64,000 bases of DNA, taken from Bacteroidales bacterium (GTDB lineage: Bacteria; Bacteroidota; Bacteroidia; Bacteroidales; M50B96). The stretch spans positions 1 to 64,000 of the forward strand of contig JAIOYV010000034.1 in NCBI GenBank assembly GCA_021740905.1, given 5' to 3'. How positions within the stretch are numbered: the stretch's first letter is position 1; each line of letters starts with the position of its first letter. Below, in pieces: positions 35,275 through 43,922 of this stretch. The notes beneath the pieces were generated by a model. It did not search any database. It was given only the letters and a program-made list of their open reading frames with translations, and had not been told where the DNA came from. The translations under genes were made by a program, and so were the position numbers.

Positions 35275-37131
35275 ATGAAAAAGATTTACATTTTATTGAT
35301 CTCAATTATTTTTGCGACAATTTCTACCTATTCGCAAACAACGATCTACAGTTTCGATTTCGAGAACTACACAGCCGGTATCGGGATTGCATCACAGGCT
35401 GGTACCCCATGGACTACCTGGAGCGGCACTACTGGTGGGTCTGAAGATCCTGTCGTTTCTACCGACTTTGCAGCAAGCGGTATAAATTCTGTAAAGTGTG
35501 TCACCAACAACGACCTGGTGCTTGACCTTGCCGACCTTACTACAGGAAGGTATCAGATTACATTCGATATTTTTGTGAAAACCGGCAAGGTTGCTTACCT
35601 AAACCTACTGCAGGATTTTGCCGCATCGAACAGTGAATGGGCAACCCAAACGTATTTTAATGTAAATGGCACAGGAACAGTGGATGCCAATGGTGAATCG
35701 ACGGGCACCTTTACTTTCACCCACGAGACCTGGGTCAATATAAATTATATTATTGACCTGGACGATGATTTTGCTACCTTGTACATCGATGGCGTTGAGA
35801 TTGTGAGCTGGAAGTGGAGTTTAGGGTCATTTGGAAGTGGTACGATGGTGAAACTGGATGCCGTTAATTTTTATGGTTGGACAGATGATTTAGGCAATGG
35901 TTCACAGTTTTATATCGACGACGTAAGCGTGATACAGCAACTATCACTCGATGGGCCAAGCAACCTTGCTGCAGTTGTTACGGCCAACGATATTGCACTC
36001 GACTGGACTGCCCCCGTAACAACCCCCGACAGCTATATCTTGTCGAGAAACGGGAGTATTGTTGCCACAGGCATCGCCACGCTTACCTATAGCCAACCCG
36101 ATATGTACCCAAATACATACGATTATGTGGTTCGTGGCCATTATAGTGGACTAGGATATTCTTCATCGTCGAACACAGCAACAGCAGTAGTTACAGGTGG
36201 TGTTGACCGTGATTTGGTGCTTTTCGAAATCAGTACTGGTACGTGGTGCGGGTATTGTCCGGGAGCTGCCATGGGTGCCGACGACCTCGAAGCCGCCAGC
36301 TACAATGTAGCCATAATTGAATACCACAATGGTGACCCTTATGCCACCACCGATTGCGGAATCCGCGAAAACTACTACAGTATAAACAGTTGGCCAACAA
36401 CAGTTGTAGATGGAATTGCAGGATTTTCGGGCGGGAACGCCACCACAAGCCTTTTCCCCGATTACGAGTATTTGTACAACGATCGAAAAGATGTCCCCTC
36501 GGTCCATTTGGTCGATCTGCAAGTTACGTATATCGATAGCACCAATTACGTAGCCTCAATTACCGTTGAGCAATCGAACCCTTATTTTTCTGATGGATTG
36601 GTGCTACGAGCTGCATTGACCGAATCGCACATACCAGAAGTCTGGGGTGGATTGACGGAAGTGAATTTTGTTTGTCTCCAGATGTACCCCGATGCTTATG
36701 GCACACCCATTAATTTCGCTTCCAGCACAACCTACTCCACCACCATTAATTTCGCATTAGGTAATGCTGTTACCGAAAATTGCGAATTTATTGTCTTCCT
36801 CCAACACGATCCCTCAAAAGAAGTGATCCAGACTGCCCGTTTCCATTTTTCAACAGTCGGGATAGGAAAGGCCCTCGCCGAAAATTACATCAACGTTTAC
36901 CCCAACCCCAGCCATGGAGAATTTAACTTAGACATTACCACGCCCAAGACCAAATCGTTCGACATTTCGATTATGAACCTGGCCGGGCAGGTTGTTGAGC
37001 AATTTCAAATTGAGCAGGTCAACATCATCAGTAAAAACATTGATTTGAGTAAATATGACTCAGGTTTTTATTTTATTCGGATTGGCGATGGAACTGATAC
37101 TGTAATGAAAAAGATACAAGTGATCAAATAG
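35275..37131 (+). CDS. T9SS-exported Omp28-like thioredoxin-fold surface protein
   Basis: A 618-residue protein with a signal peptide (residues 1-20), a jelly-roll/LamG-like domain (about 24-220; YIDGVEIVSWKW, FYIDDVSVI), a fibronectin type III domain (about 224-305; PSNLAAVVTANDIALDWTAP), an Omp28-type domain (about 308-530) with an exposed thioredoxin-like WCGYCPGA, and a C-terminal T9SS type A sorting domain (INVYPNPSHGEFNL..). The CxxC suggests redox or disulfide chemistry at the cell surface, but Omp28 proteins have no firmly assigned reaction. It is transcribed alone and closed by a strong terminator. Confidence 0.85.
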   Translation: MKKIYILLISIIFATISTYSQTTIYSFDFENYTAGIGIASQAGTPWTTWSGTTGGSEDPVVSTDFAASGINSVKCVTNNDLVLDLADLTTGRYQITFDIFVKTGKVAYLNLLQDFAASNSEWATQTYFNVNGTGTVDANGESTGTFTFTHETWVNINYIIDLDDDFATLYIDGVEIVSWKWSLGSFGSGTMVKLDAVNFYGWTDDLGNGSQFYIDDVSVIQQLSLDGPSNLAAVVTANDIALDWTAPVTTPDSYILSRNGSIVATGIATLTYSQPDMYPNTYDYVVRGHYSGLGYSSSSNTATAVVTGGVDRDLVLFEISTGTWCGYCPGAAMGADDLEAASYNVAIIEYHNGDPYATTDCGIRENYYSINSWPTTVVDGIAGFSGGNATTSLFPDYEYLYNDRKDVPSVHLVDLQVTYIDSTNYVASITVEQSNPYFSDGLVLRAALTESHIPEVWGGLTEVNFVCLQMYPDAYGTPINFASSTTYSTTINFALGNAVTENCEFIVFLQHDPSKEVIQTARFHFSTVGIGKALAENYINVYPNPSHGEFNLDITTPKTKSFDISIMNLAGQVVEQFQIEQVNIISKNIDLSKYDSGFYFIRIGDGTDTVMKKIQVIK

Positions 37132-37168
37132 GTTTTGAGATAATTTTGGCTTGAAACCAGTTCGTATA

Positions 37169-37214
37169 AAAAGTTCCTGTTACACCCGGAATTTAGGGTG
37201 TATCAGGAACTTTT
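37169..37214 (+). terminator. Intrinsic terminator of the Omp28-like gene
   Basis: AAAAGTTCCTG and CAGGAACTTTT (11 pairs), a T-T mismatch, then TACACCC/GGGTGTA (7 pairs). T-rich sequence follows. Confidence 0.8.
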
Positions 37215-37289
37215 ACTTTGGATAATAAAGATGAAATAAAAGGAATTCCTTTTATGCAGATGTTATTTGGCATTTTGAAAACCAATAAA

Positions 37290-37622
37290 ATGAGAACTAT
37301 CTTGACATTTATAATGGGATTTCTTTTCTCTTTTTCACCTTTGCAGTCAATTGAAAAAGACAATCAAAAATATTTTTCCTTTTCAAATTCCATATTTGCA
37401 TACCATGAGATTAAAAGTCATTCTGTTAACTCTGAATTCAAGTCCGAGTTTGTCGGAAACTTTAATGAAAATTATGGTTTTCTATATTGTCAATTTCAAA
37501 ATATCGACAATTCAACAATGACTCTTGGGCTTATAAATATCAATTCATTTGATGAAATTTTAAATGACGTTACGAGAAGTAGTGACAATGAAATATTATG
37601 GGAAAATAAAGTATGGAAATAA
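37290..37622 (+). CDS. Small exported hypothetical protein
   Basis: From ATG 37290 the product is 110 residues, with a signal peptide (MRTILTFIMGFLFSFSPLQS) and a polar mature part rich in Asn, Phe and Ser (DNQKYFSFSNSIFAYHEIK). I do not recognise the family. Earlier possible starts are TTG 37218 and ATG 37254; ATG 37290 gives the best signal peptide. The last bases overlap the start of a broken VOC gene, and the end (EILWENKVWK) has no clear domain, so this may itself be a truncated gene. Confidence 0.45.
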   Translation: MRTILTFIMGFLFSFSPLQSIEKDNQKYFSFSNSIFAYHEIKSHSVNSEFKSEFVGNFNENYGFLYCQFQNIDNSTMTLGLININSFDEILNDVTRSSDNEILWENKVWK

Positions 37623-37974
37623 AAGAATGGTACACCAAAAATTCAGGGCTTGAAATTAATGAATGGGGTTCGTCGAGTTTTGAATCCAGAAACATGAACA
37701 GACCTGACGAGATAAACTCGCTTTAATGGATGCCTTTCAAAAAGGGGATGAGTATTTTTCACCATCCCAAAAAGATTTTATGATTAATTACCGGGTTCAG
37801 ACTATGGAAGCACTTGTAAGCAAACTTAGAGAAAACAGAGTAACCATCCTTGACAGCATGGCAACATACAACTATGGTAAATTTATCCATATCATGGACC
37901 CAGAAGGTAACAAGATAGAGCTGTGGGAACCCATTGATTTGTGTATTATTGAAAAAGGGTGGCAAGACCACTAA
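37613..37974 (+). pseudogene. Broken VOC/glyoxalase-family gene
   Basis: From ATG 37613 the frame reads MEIKEWYTKNSGLEINEWG, typical of the first half of VOC proteins, then reaches TAA (37724-37726) where a sense codon such as CAA is expected, then WMPFKKG. At the run of five A and four G (37739-37747) one G is missing, and the frame changes to GDEYFSPSQKDFMINYRVQ, ending normally with FIHIMDPEGNKIELWEP. The first 15 or so residues of the usual VOC fold are also absent. So there are two or three independent lesions in a short gene. The 82-codon open piece from 37726 is only the second half. Confidence 0.85.
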
Positions 37975-37997
37975 ATGATAAAGAACGACGCATCAAC

Positions 37998-38025
37998 AAA
38001 AAAAGCCGGTATACCCGGCTTTTTT
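37998..38025. terminator. Bidirectional terminator before the glycogen genes
   Basis: A7-GCCGG, loop TATAC, CCGGC-T6. It closes the glycogen synthase-phosphorylase gene on the minus strand and the dead VOC gene on the plus strand. Confidence 0.88.
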
Positions 38026-38043
38026 CAATTCATTTCTCTTTTC

Positions 38044-41000
38044 CTATATCCACCTCACAAAATTAAAATCCTGGCGGTGGGGTATGCAGTCGCAGGTAGG
38101 GAACATGCGGATCCCATAGTTTGTGATGCCTGCCTTTTGCACCTGAAACTCGATTTCGTAGAATGTCAAACTGTTCTCTGTATGTGTTTGCTTGAACAGT
38201 TGTGTCTTTGAGACTTTCACCTTTTGGTTGCTGTCCAGTTCGGCAAACACGATTTCCAGGCTGATGTCCTTGGCATCCATTTCAGGAAGTCGCAATACAA
38301 CCTGTATTTTATTTTTCGCGCCAAGCTCTAGTGTCCCGGTGCCCATGGATGGGAATTGTGTTTCAACAACTTCAATTTTATCCCAGTTGCGCGCCACTTT
38401 CTTTTTCCATTGGGCAAGGGTTTGTACGCTTTGGTAATAATTTTTCCGCAGCTCGTTGGTGCGATTAAACAGTTTTCCGTAGAAACCAGCCTGGTAATCT
38501 TCGATCATCCGTTTCATCGTAAACTTGGGTGCCACATGGGCAATCGAATTCTTGATATAACCTATCCATTTTTCGGGAATATTGTTGCTGTTCCGGTTGT
38601 AGAAAAGGGGCTGAACCTCCTGTTCGAGGATGTTGTAAATCAATTCAGCATCAAGCTGATTCTGCAAGTGCTGATCGTCGTATGTTTTTTCCATGGGTAA
38701 TGCCCAACCGGCTTTATCTTCGTAGCCTTCTACCCACCAGCCATCGAGGACCGAGAAGTGGAGGCCGCCGTTCATCACGGCTTTCATGCCACTGGTACCG
38801 GAAGCTTCGAGGGGGCGGGTTGGGGTGTTCATCCAAATATCAACGCCCTGCACCAGTTTTTTGGCCAGTTCGATATCATAGTTTTCGAGGAAAAGGATTT
38901 TGCCAAGGAACTGGGGCATGCGCGAGATTTCTACAATATCTTTTATCAAATCCTGTCCCGGTTTGTCGTTAGGGTGGGCTTTTCCGGCAAAAAGGAACAA
39001 CACTGGTTTATCGGGGTTATTCACAATGGAAGCTAGCCGATCGATATTATTGAAAAGAAGTTTTGCTCGTTTATAGGTGGCAAACCTTCGGGCAAAGCCG
39101 ATTACCAACGTGTTTTCGTTCAGCAATTTTAAAACGCCCATCATTTTGTGCGGGTCTTCGTGACGGCGGATCCAGTTTTTTTCGACCCTATGTTTTATAT
39201 AATCGATGAGGATTTTTCGCTGTGCCTGTCGGATTTTCCAAATTTTTTCGTCGGGTACCTGATAGATTTTTTCCCATCGGTCTAAGTCGATTTGGTTGTG
39301 GATGAAATCATCGCCCAGATGCTGGTTGTACAATTTCTGCCATGCCTTGGCTGTCCACGAAGGATAATGCACCCCGTTGGTGACATACGAAATGTGCAGC
39401 TCGTTGGGGTAATATCCTGGGTACATGGGGTTGAACATCTCCTTCGAAACCTCACCGTGCAACCAACTCACCCCGTTTACTTCCTGCGAGAGGTTCAGGG
39501 CCAGGTGGCTCATAGAAAAGTTTTCGTTACGGTCGGGCACATTGATTTTTCCGAGAGCCAGGAATTCAACCCATGAAATATTTAAACGCTTTGGATAGTG
39601 TGACATATAAGTCCGTACCAAATCTTCATTGAACGTATCGTGACCGGCAGGCACAGGCGTGTGTGTTGTAAACAAGGTAGATGCCCTGACGATTTCGAGC
39701 GATTCGGCAAAAGTGAAATTCTTTTTGCTGATCAAGTTGTTCAAACGCTCAAGCCCGATAAAGGCAGCATGTCCCTCGTTGCAGTGGTATAAATCGGGGC
39801 TGGCCCCAATTGCATTTAAGGCACGGATTCCCCCAACCCCGATTATCATTTCCTGTTTAAAACGGTGTTCGTTGTCGCCGCCATAAAGCTGGTAGGTGAT
39901 GGCGCGGTCGGCTTCGCTGTTTTCATCAATATCGGTATCCAATAAATACAATTTGATGCGCCCCACATTCAATTGCCATATTTTCGCGTACACTGAACGA
40001 CCGGGTAGGTAAACCGAGATTTTCATCCCATTTCCTTCCTTGTCTAAAACAGGTTGCATTGGTAAATGCAAAAACTTTTGGCGTTCGTAAGTGGCAATTT
40101 GTTCGCCATGTATGGTAATTACCTGCTTAAAATAACCCTGGCGGTATAACAAGCCCACCCCGATCATGTTTACATTCGAGTCGCTGGCTTCTTTCAAATA
40201 ATCGCCGGCAAGGATGCCCAGGCCTCCTGAGAAAATTTTCACCGAATCGTGAAAGCCATACTCCATACTGAAATAGGCAAGCGATTTACCCTCTTCATCA
40301 AGAGGTTCGGCCATATAATCCCTGAATTTACCGATTACCTCCTGGTAGTTTTCAACAAAATTCTTATCGGTTTCGAGTTCTGAAAACCGTTCAAAGGACA
40401 TTAATTCCAACAAGGCAATCGGGTTATAGCGGCTTTCGCGCCAAAGGGCCGGATCCATGTATTCGAACAGGTCGACAGCCTCGTAATTCCACGACCACCA
40501 AAGGTTTTTCGATAGCTCGGTCAATCCCGAAAGACTTTTGGGAACAATGGCTTGCACCATCGCTTTACGCCAAACAGGTTGATCGGTCCCTTTGGGTTTG
40601 ATCCTTCCCTGTTCCGGTTCGATAGGTTTTAGCTCGGCAATCTTATCCTGGCGGTCGTCGAGTTTTTTAAGGGCAATCCGATAAGCATCGAAATATTTCC
40701 CAATCATATTTTCCCAACGAAGGAGACGCGAAATTTCAAAAGCAGAATTTCTGGCCGACTTTATCTCCGATTCCGTTTTCGTACTAAAACTGGCAATAAT
40801 CGCTGCAATTTGCCCTACGACTACTTCATTTGTACTATTCATCCGTTCAACAATGTAAATCCCATTGTTGCTGACATTTTCGCTTGCCAAAATCCAGCGA
40901 CCAATCCCGGTGAGAGATGTGGTTACAGTTGGGATTGAAAATGCAATACTTTCCAGTGCAGTGTATCCCCAGGGTTCGTAATACGAGGGGAAAACAGTTA

Positions 41001-42291
41001 AGTCGAAGCCAATCAGGAGATCGAAATAGGTCATATTGAAAACACCATCGTTCCCATCAAGAAAAGCAGGGACAAATACGACTTTCAACTTCGAACCCTT
41101 TTCATTTTTTAAGTCAAGCGAATTCACCTTCCTCATTATAGGATCGAAATCCTGGTCGTGAAGCCCATGGGAGAGTATCCTATCTTGTGGATCAAAGTTG
41201 CTGTCCTTGTTTTGCAATTTTTCGACTAGCTCTTTGCGGGCACCGTAGTTATTGGCTGGTACCATGATGAATGCGATAATGTCTTTGGCCTGTTTTTCGG
41301 ACTTGTCGACTTGGGCAATGGCATCGATAAAAACATCGGTGCCCTTGTTTTCAAACTCGTAGTGCCCACTGTGCAGGATCAACAAAGTATCGTCGCTAAA
41401 TTTTTGTCCGCATAAAGCTCCGGCCACTTCAAACAACTTTTTTCGAGCCGTGTCCCGCTTCTTTTGAAAGTTATTTTCATCGGGCAAAAAATTATCCTCA
41501 AACCCGTCGGGTGTAATTACATCTACTTCTTTTTCCAGGAAATGAGCACATTCGATACCCGACAAACTACTGGCGGTTGTAAACGAATCGGCAATGTTCG
41601 AAGATATTTTTTCGATGGATTGCTTTGAGACCACCTTGTATTTTTGGGCTACCTCGGTGGGTTTATAGTTTTCGATAGCATCGTAAAACCGCTCGCCCTT
41701 GTCGGCCAAGGCATGTCCTAAAACCGTAGAATGTGCGGTAAAGGTTGTGGCCACGTTCGGTACAAAATTCTTTAAATACAGGATGCCGGCCCCCGTGTTC
41801 CACTCGTGAAAATGGGCCACGATGGCAGTGCGGAGATTAAAATGGAAACGGCTAAAACTTTCGATCACTTTTCCGGTGGCATAGCCAAATAAAACCGGCT
41901 CGATATAGTCCCACTGCCCCGAAATGGAGTCGAGTTTGTTGCTATCCCAGAGGTCGGCAAAAATACTGTCCTTTTGGCTAAAAAAGGTAGTAAAGTCGAC
42001 CAGGATGACGAGGGGCTTGCCAGGGATGTTCCACCGGCCCACGCGCACATGGAGGCCTTCGGCGGTGGCCTTGTTTCGCCAGATGCTAAATATTTTGTTG
42101 TCTTCGATAAATTCGCTGTGGTCGTTCGATTCGCGGTATACATCGGGGCCAATCAAAATGAGGTTGTCCTCGTACTCTTTCACCAGTGTTTTTGCTTTGG
42201 TCGAAACCACCGTGTGGATCCCGCTTATCTTGTTGCACACCTCCCAGCTCACCTCGAACAGGGCATGTGGCTTTTCAATATTGTTTATCAT
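38044..42291 (-). CDS. Fused glycogen synthase (GT3-like) and alpha-glucan phosphorylase (GT35)
   Basis: A 1415-residue protein from ATG 42291 (a TTG lies upstream at 42321). The first 550 or so residues match eukaryote-like GT3 glycogen synthase: HALFEVSWEVCNKISGIHTV at the N-terminus, FTAHSTVLGHAL, and FPSYYEPWGYTALESIAFSI in the donor site. After a linker comes a DUF3417 segment (SLSGLTELSKNLWWSWN) and a GT35 phosphorylase: YFSMEYGFHDSVKIFSGGLG, VTNGVHYPSW, and EASGTSGMKAVMNGGLH, which holds the PLP lysine. Building and breaking alpha-1,4-glucan are thus on one chain. Such long proteins are known among Bacteroidota. GH57, GT4 and debranching genes follow upstream on the same strand. Confidence 0.9.
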   Translation of the reverse strand: MINNIEKPHALFEVSWEVCNKISGIHTVVSTKAKTLVKEYEDNLILIGPDVYRESNDHSEFIEDNKIFSIWRNKATAEGLHVRVGRWNIPGKPLVILVDFTTFFSQKDSIFADLWDSNKLDSISGQWDYIEPVLFGYATGKVIESFSRFHFNLRTAIVAHFHEWNTGAGILYLKNFVPNVATTFTAHSTVLGHALADKGERFYDAIENYKPTEVAQKYKVVSKQSIEKISSNIADSFTTASSLSGIECAHFLEKEVDVITPDGFEDNFLPDENNFQKKRDTARKKLFEVAGALCGQKFSDDTLLILHSGHYEFENKGTDVFIDAIAQVDKSEKQAKDIIAFIMVPANNYGARKELVEKLQNKDSNFDPQDRILSHGLHDQDFDPIMRKVNSLDLKNEKGSKLKVVFVPAFLDGNDGVFNMTYFDLLIGFDLTVFPSYYEPWGYTALESIAFSIPTVTTSLTGIGRWILASENVSNNGIYIVERMNSTNEVVVGQIAAIIASFSTKTESEIKSARNSAFEISRLLRWENMIGKYFDAYRIALKKLDDRQDKIAELKPIEPEQGRIKPKGTDQPVWRKAMVQAIVPKSLSGLTELSKNLWWSWNYEAVDLFEYMDPALWRESRYNPIALLELMSFERFSELETDKNFVENYQEVIGKFRDYMAEPLDEEGKSLAYFSMEYGFHDSVKIFSGGLGILAGDYLKEASDSNVNMIGVGLLYRQGYFKQVITIHGEQIATYERQKFLHLPMQPVLDKEGNGMKISVYLPGRSVYAKIWQLNVGRIKLYLLDTDIDENSEADRAITYQLYGGDNEHRFKQEMIIGVGGIRALNAIGASPDLYHCNEGHAAFIGLERLNNLISKKNFTFAESLEIVRASTLFTTHTPVPAGHDTFNEDLVRTYMSHYPKRLNISWVEFLALGKINVPDRNENFSMSHLALNLSQEVNGVSWLHGEVSKEMFNPMYPGYYPNELHISYVTNGVHYPSWTAKAWQKLYNQHLGDDFIHNQIDLDRWEKIYQVPDEKIWKIRQAQRKILIDYIKHRVEKNWIRRHEDPHKMMGVLKLLNENTLVIGFARRFATYKRAKLLFNNIDRLASIVNNPDKPVLFLFAGKAHPNDKPGQDLIKDIVEISRMPQFLGKILFLENYDIELAKKLVQGVDIWMNTPTRPLEASGTSGMKAVMNGGLHFSVLDGWWVEGYEDKAGWALPMEKTYDDQHLQNQLDAELIYNILEQEVQPLFYNRNSNNIPEKWIGYIKNSIAHVAPKFTMKRMIEDYQAGFYGKLFNRTNELRKNYYQSVQTLAQWKKKVARNWDKIEVVETQFPSMGTGTLELGAKNKIQVVLRLPEMDAKDISLEIVFAELDSNQKVKVSKTQLFKQTHTENSLTFYEIEFQVQKAGITNYGIRMFPTCDCIPHRQDFNFVRWI

Positions 42292-42428
42292 TGTCGTTCT
42301 ATTTAATTCTGTAATCAACACAGGAACAAAGCATTTGTTCCGATGAAATTTTTTATTTTGGTTCGCAAATTTGCAATATTATTTCCACAAAAAAAGGCGT
42401 GAAACCAGGAATTTTCAAACCCTCTCGC

Positions 42429-42444
42429 TTGCAAACGTTTGCAA
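42429..42444. promoter_or_regulatory. LacI-family operator-like palindrome upstream of the glycogen synthase-phosphorylase gene
   Basis: TTGCAAACGTTTGCAA is a perfect 16-base palindrome with the central CG typical of LacI/GalR-family operators; its core fits the cre/MalR type TGNAANCGNTNNCA. It lies 138 bases before the ATG at 42291 on the minus strand. No LacI-type gene is in the window. Confidence 0.55.
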
Positions 42445-42546
42445 TGGTAGGGTTGAATTTTAAACTGTTGATGTGAAATGACCAAGGTGCAGGTTATTGA
42501 ACACAATAAGGATTATTCCAAATTGGAGACATGAAATCCTGTATTA

Positions 42547-42588
42547 ACCAACACTTTCAAGGTTTTTAAAAACCTTGAAAGTGTTGGT
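42547..42588. repeat. 42-bp perfect palindrome (terminator or mobile repeat)
   Basis: Each arm is 21 bases, starting ACCAACACTTTCAAGG and meeting at TTTTTAAAAA, with no mismatch and no loop. It lies nine bases beyond the stop of the GH57 gene (minus strand), where it can act as a terminator. The sequence is unusually long and symmetrical for that role, and similar 'CAACACTTTCAAGG' palindromes recur in Bacteroidota intergenic DNA as I recall it. Confidence 0.7.
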
Positions 42589-42596
42589 ATCTCTCT

Positions 42597-43898
42597 CTAT
42601 TTTTTACCCTTAGGATTCTTTTTCTGCGCCTTTATCTTGCGCAAACTTGCTTGATAACTTTTTATCTTAGCCTGTATTTCTTCCTCGCTAAGTTCTTCTT
42701 CAACAGAAACAGGACATAACGCTTTTACCCTACTTGTGAAATCGCTGATTACGTTCATGTAGTTGATAAATGCATCGTAAGGTGAATTGTATGGGTTGAA
42801 ATATTTGTGTACATCGCCATCCGAAAACCACTTGGTACACATGTAGTAGAAATGGTCGCTGTTTTGGAGCTTCTGCCAATCGCTGATAATGTCCTTTCCA
42901 GTAAATTTTTCAATTATCGGAAGAAGGGCATACAGTTTCTCGTAGGCTTCGTCCTGAAGCTCGTTGCCCAACCAGGCGGTGAGGTCGCGCTCTTCGTCGG
43001 CCCACGAAATGGCATCTGGTACGTTGATGGCCGAAACGGGGTCGAATTTTTTGGCCACTTCCGAAGCGGTCAAAAAGCCAATGTTGGTTTTATCGATAAT
43101 TTGGGAAGGGAACGCTTTCAGGAATTCAAAAATCCCGGTGCGCGCATCTTGGTGCTCGCCAAAGGTTTCGTAGTCCATAAACAGGTTGAGCACCTCTTGC
43201 TTTGGGTCGATGGCTTTTATCCAACCTACATATTTGTCGGCAGTCAATGGCCATTCGCCCCATCCCTGGTTCGAGAAACGGAAAGCTATATCATCGCTCA
43301 AAGTATAGTTTTTCAGCAATAATTTTAGTTTTGGGTCGATGGTGTTGTTGTACAAATAATTGGGACTTTTCCAACCTAAAATATGTTTTGCCCCTTCGGT
43401 GATCATGGCCTTATAACCCAATTGGGCAACCATTTCGCCAATTTCATCGGAATAAACCAACTCCGTATTTCTAAAAACGGTTGGGGTTTGCTTAAAATGT
43501 TTTTTGATGAGGTCGCCATGGAGTTTTACTTGCCTCACAAATTCATCTTTATCTCTTAATGAGGACAACGAATGGGAATAGGTCTCAGCCAGAAATTCGA
43601 CTGACCCGGTGGCTGCCAGCTTTTTGAAGCTTTCCAACACTTCGGGGGCATACATTTCGAATTGCTCCATCACCGATCCCGAAAGGGAATAGGTCACTTT
43701 AAATTTCTTTCCATACTTTTCAATCAGTTCGAGCATCACCTGGTTGGCTGGCAGGTAGCAATTGTTGGCCACTTTCTCCATGATTGCCCGGTTGTTGAAA
43801 TCATCAAAATAATAATGATCGTTCCCTATATCGAAAAATCGGTACCGCTTTAACCGGAATGGCTGGTGTACCTGAAAATATAAACAAATCGTTTTCAT
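42597..43898 (-). CDS. GH57 glycoside hydrolase (alpha-amylase / glucanotransferase type)
   Basis: A 433-residue cytoplasmic GH57 protein. ICLYFQVHQPFRLKRYRFFD at the N-terminus is the first conserved region, SLSGSVMEQFEMYAPEV the second, VEFLAETYSHSL contains the third, and LFMDYETFGEHQDARTGIF holds the likely acid/base Asp. GH57 members cleave or rearrange alpha-1,4/1,6-glucans. Bacteroides carry the same trio GH57 / GT4 / debranching enzyme. It follows the GT4 gene by 24 bases. Confidence 0.9.
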   Translation of the reverse strand: MKTICLYFQVHQPFRLKRYRFFDIGNDHYYFDDFNNRAIMEKVANNCYLPANQVMLELIEKYGKKFKVTYSLSGSVMEQFEMYAPEVLESFKKLAATGSVEFLAETYSHSLSSLRDKDEFVRQVKLHGDLIKKHFKQTPTVFRNTELVYSDEIGEMVAQLGYKAMITEGAKHILGWKSPNYLYNNTIDPKLKLLLKNYTLSDDIAFRFSNQGWGEWPLTADKYVGWIKAIDPKQEVLNLFMDYETFGEHQDARTGIFEFLKAFPSQIIDKTNIGFLTASEVAKKFDPVSAINVPDAISWADEERDLTAWLGNELQDEAYEKLYALLPIIEKFTGKDIISDWQKLQNSDHFYYMCTKWFSDGDVHKYFNPYNSPYDAFINYMNVISDFTSRVKALCPVSVEEELSEEEIQAKIKSYQASLRKIKAQKKNPKGKK

Positions 43899-43922
43899 CG
43901 TTGTATCCTTTTTTCTTCCTTT

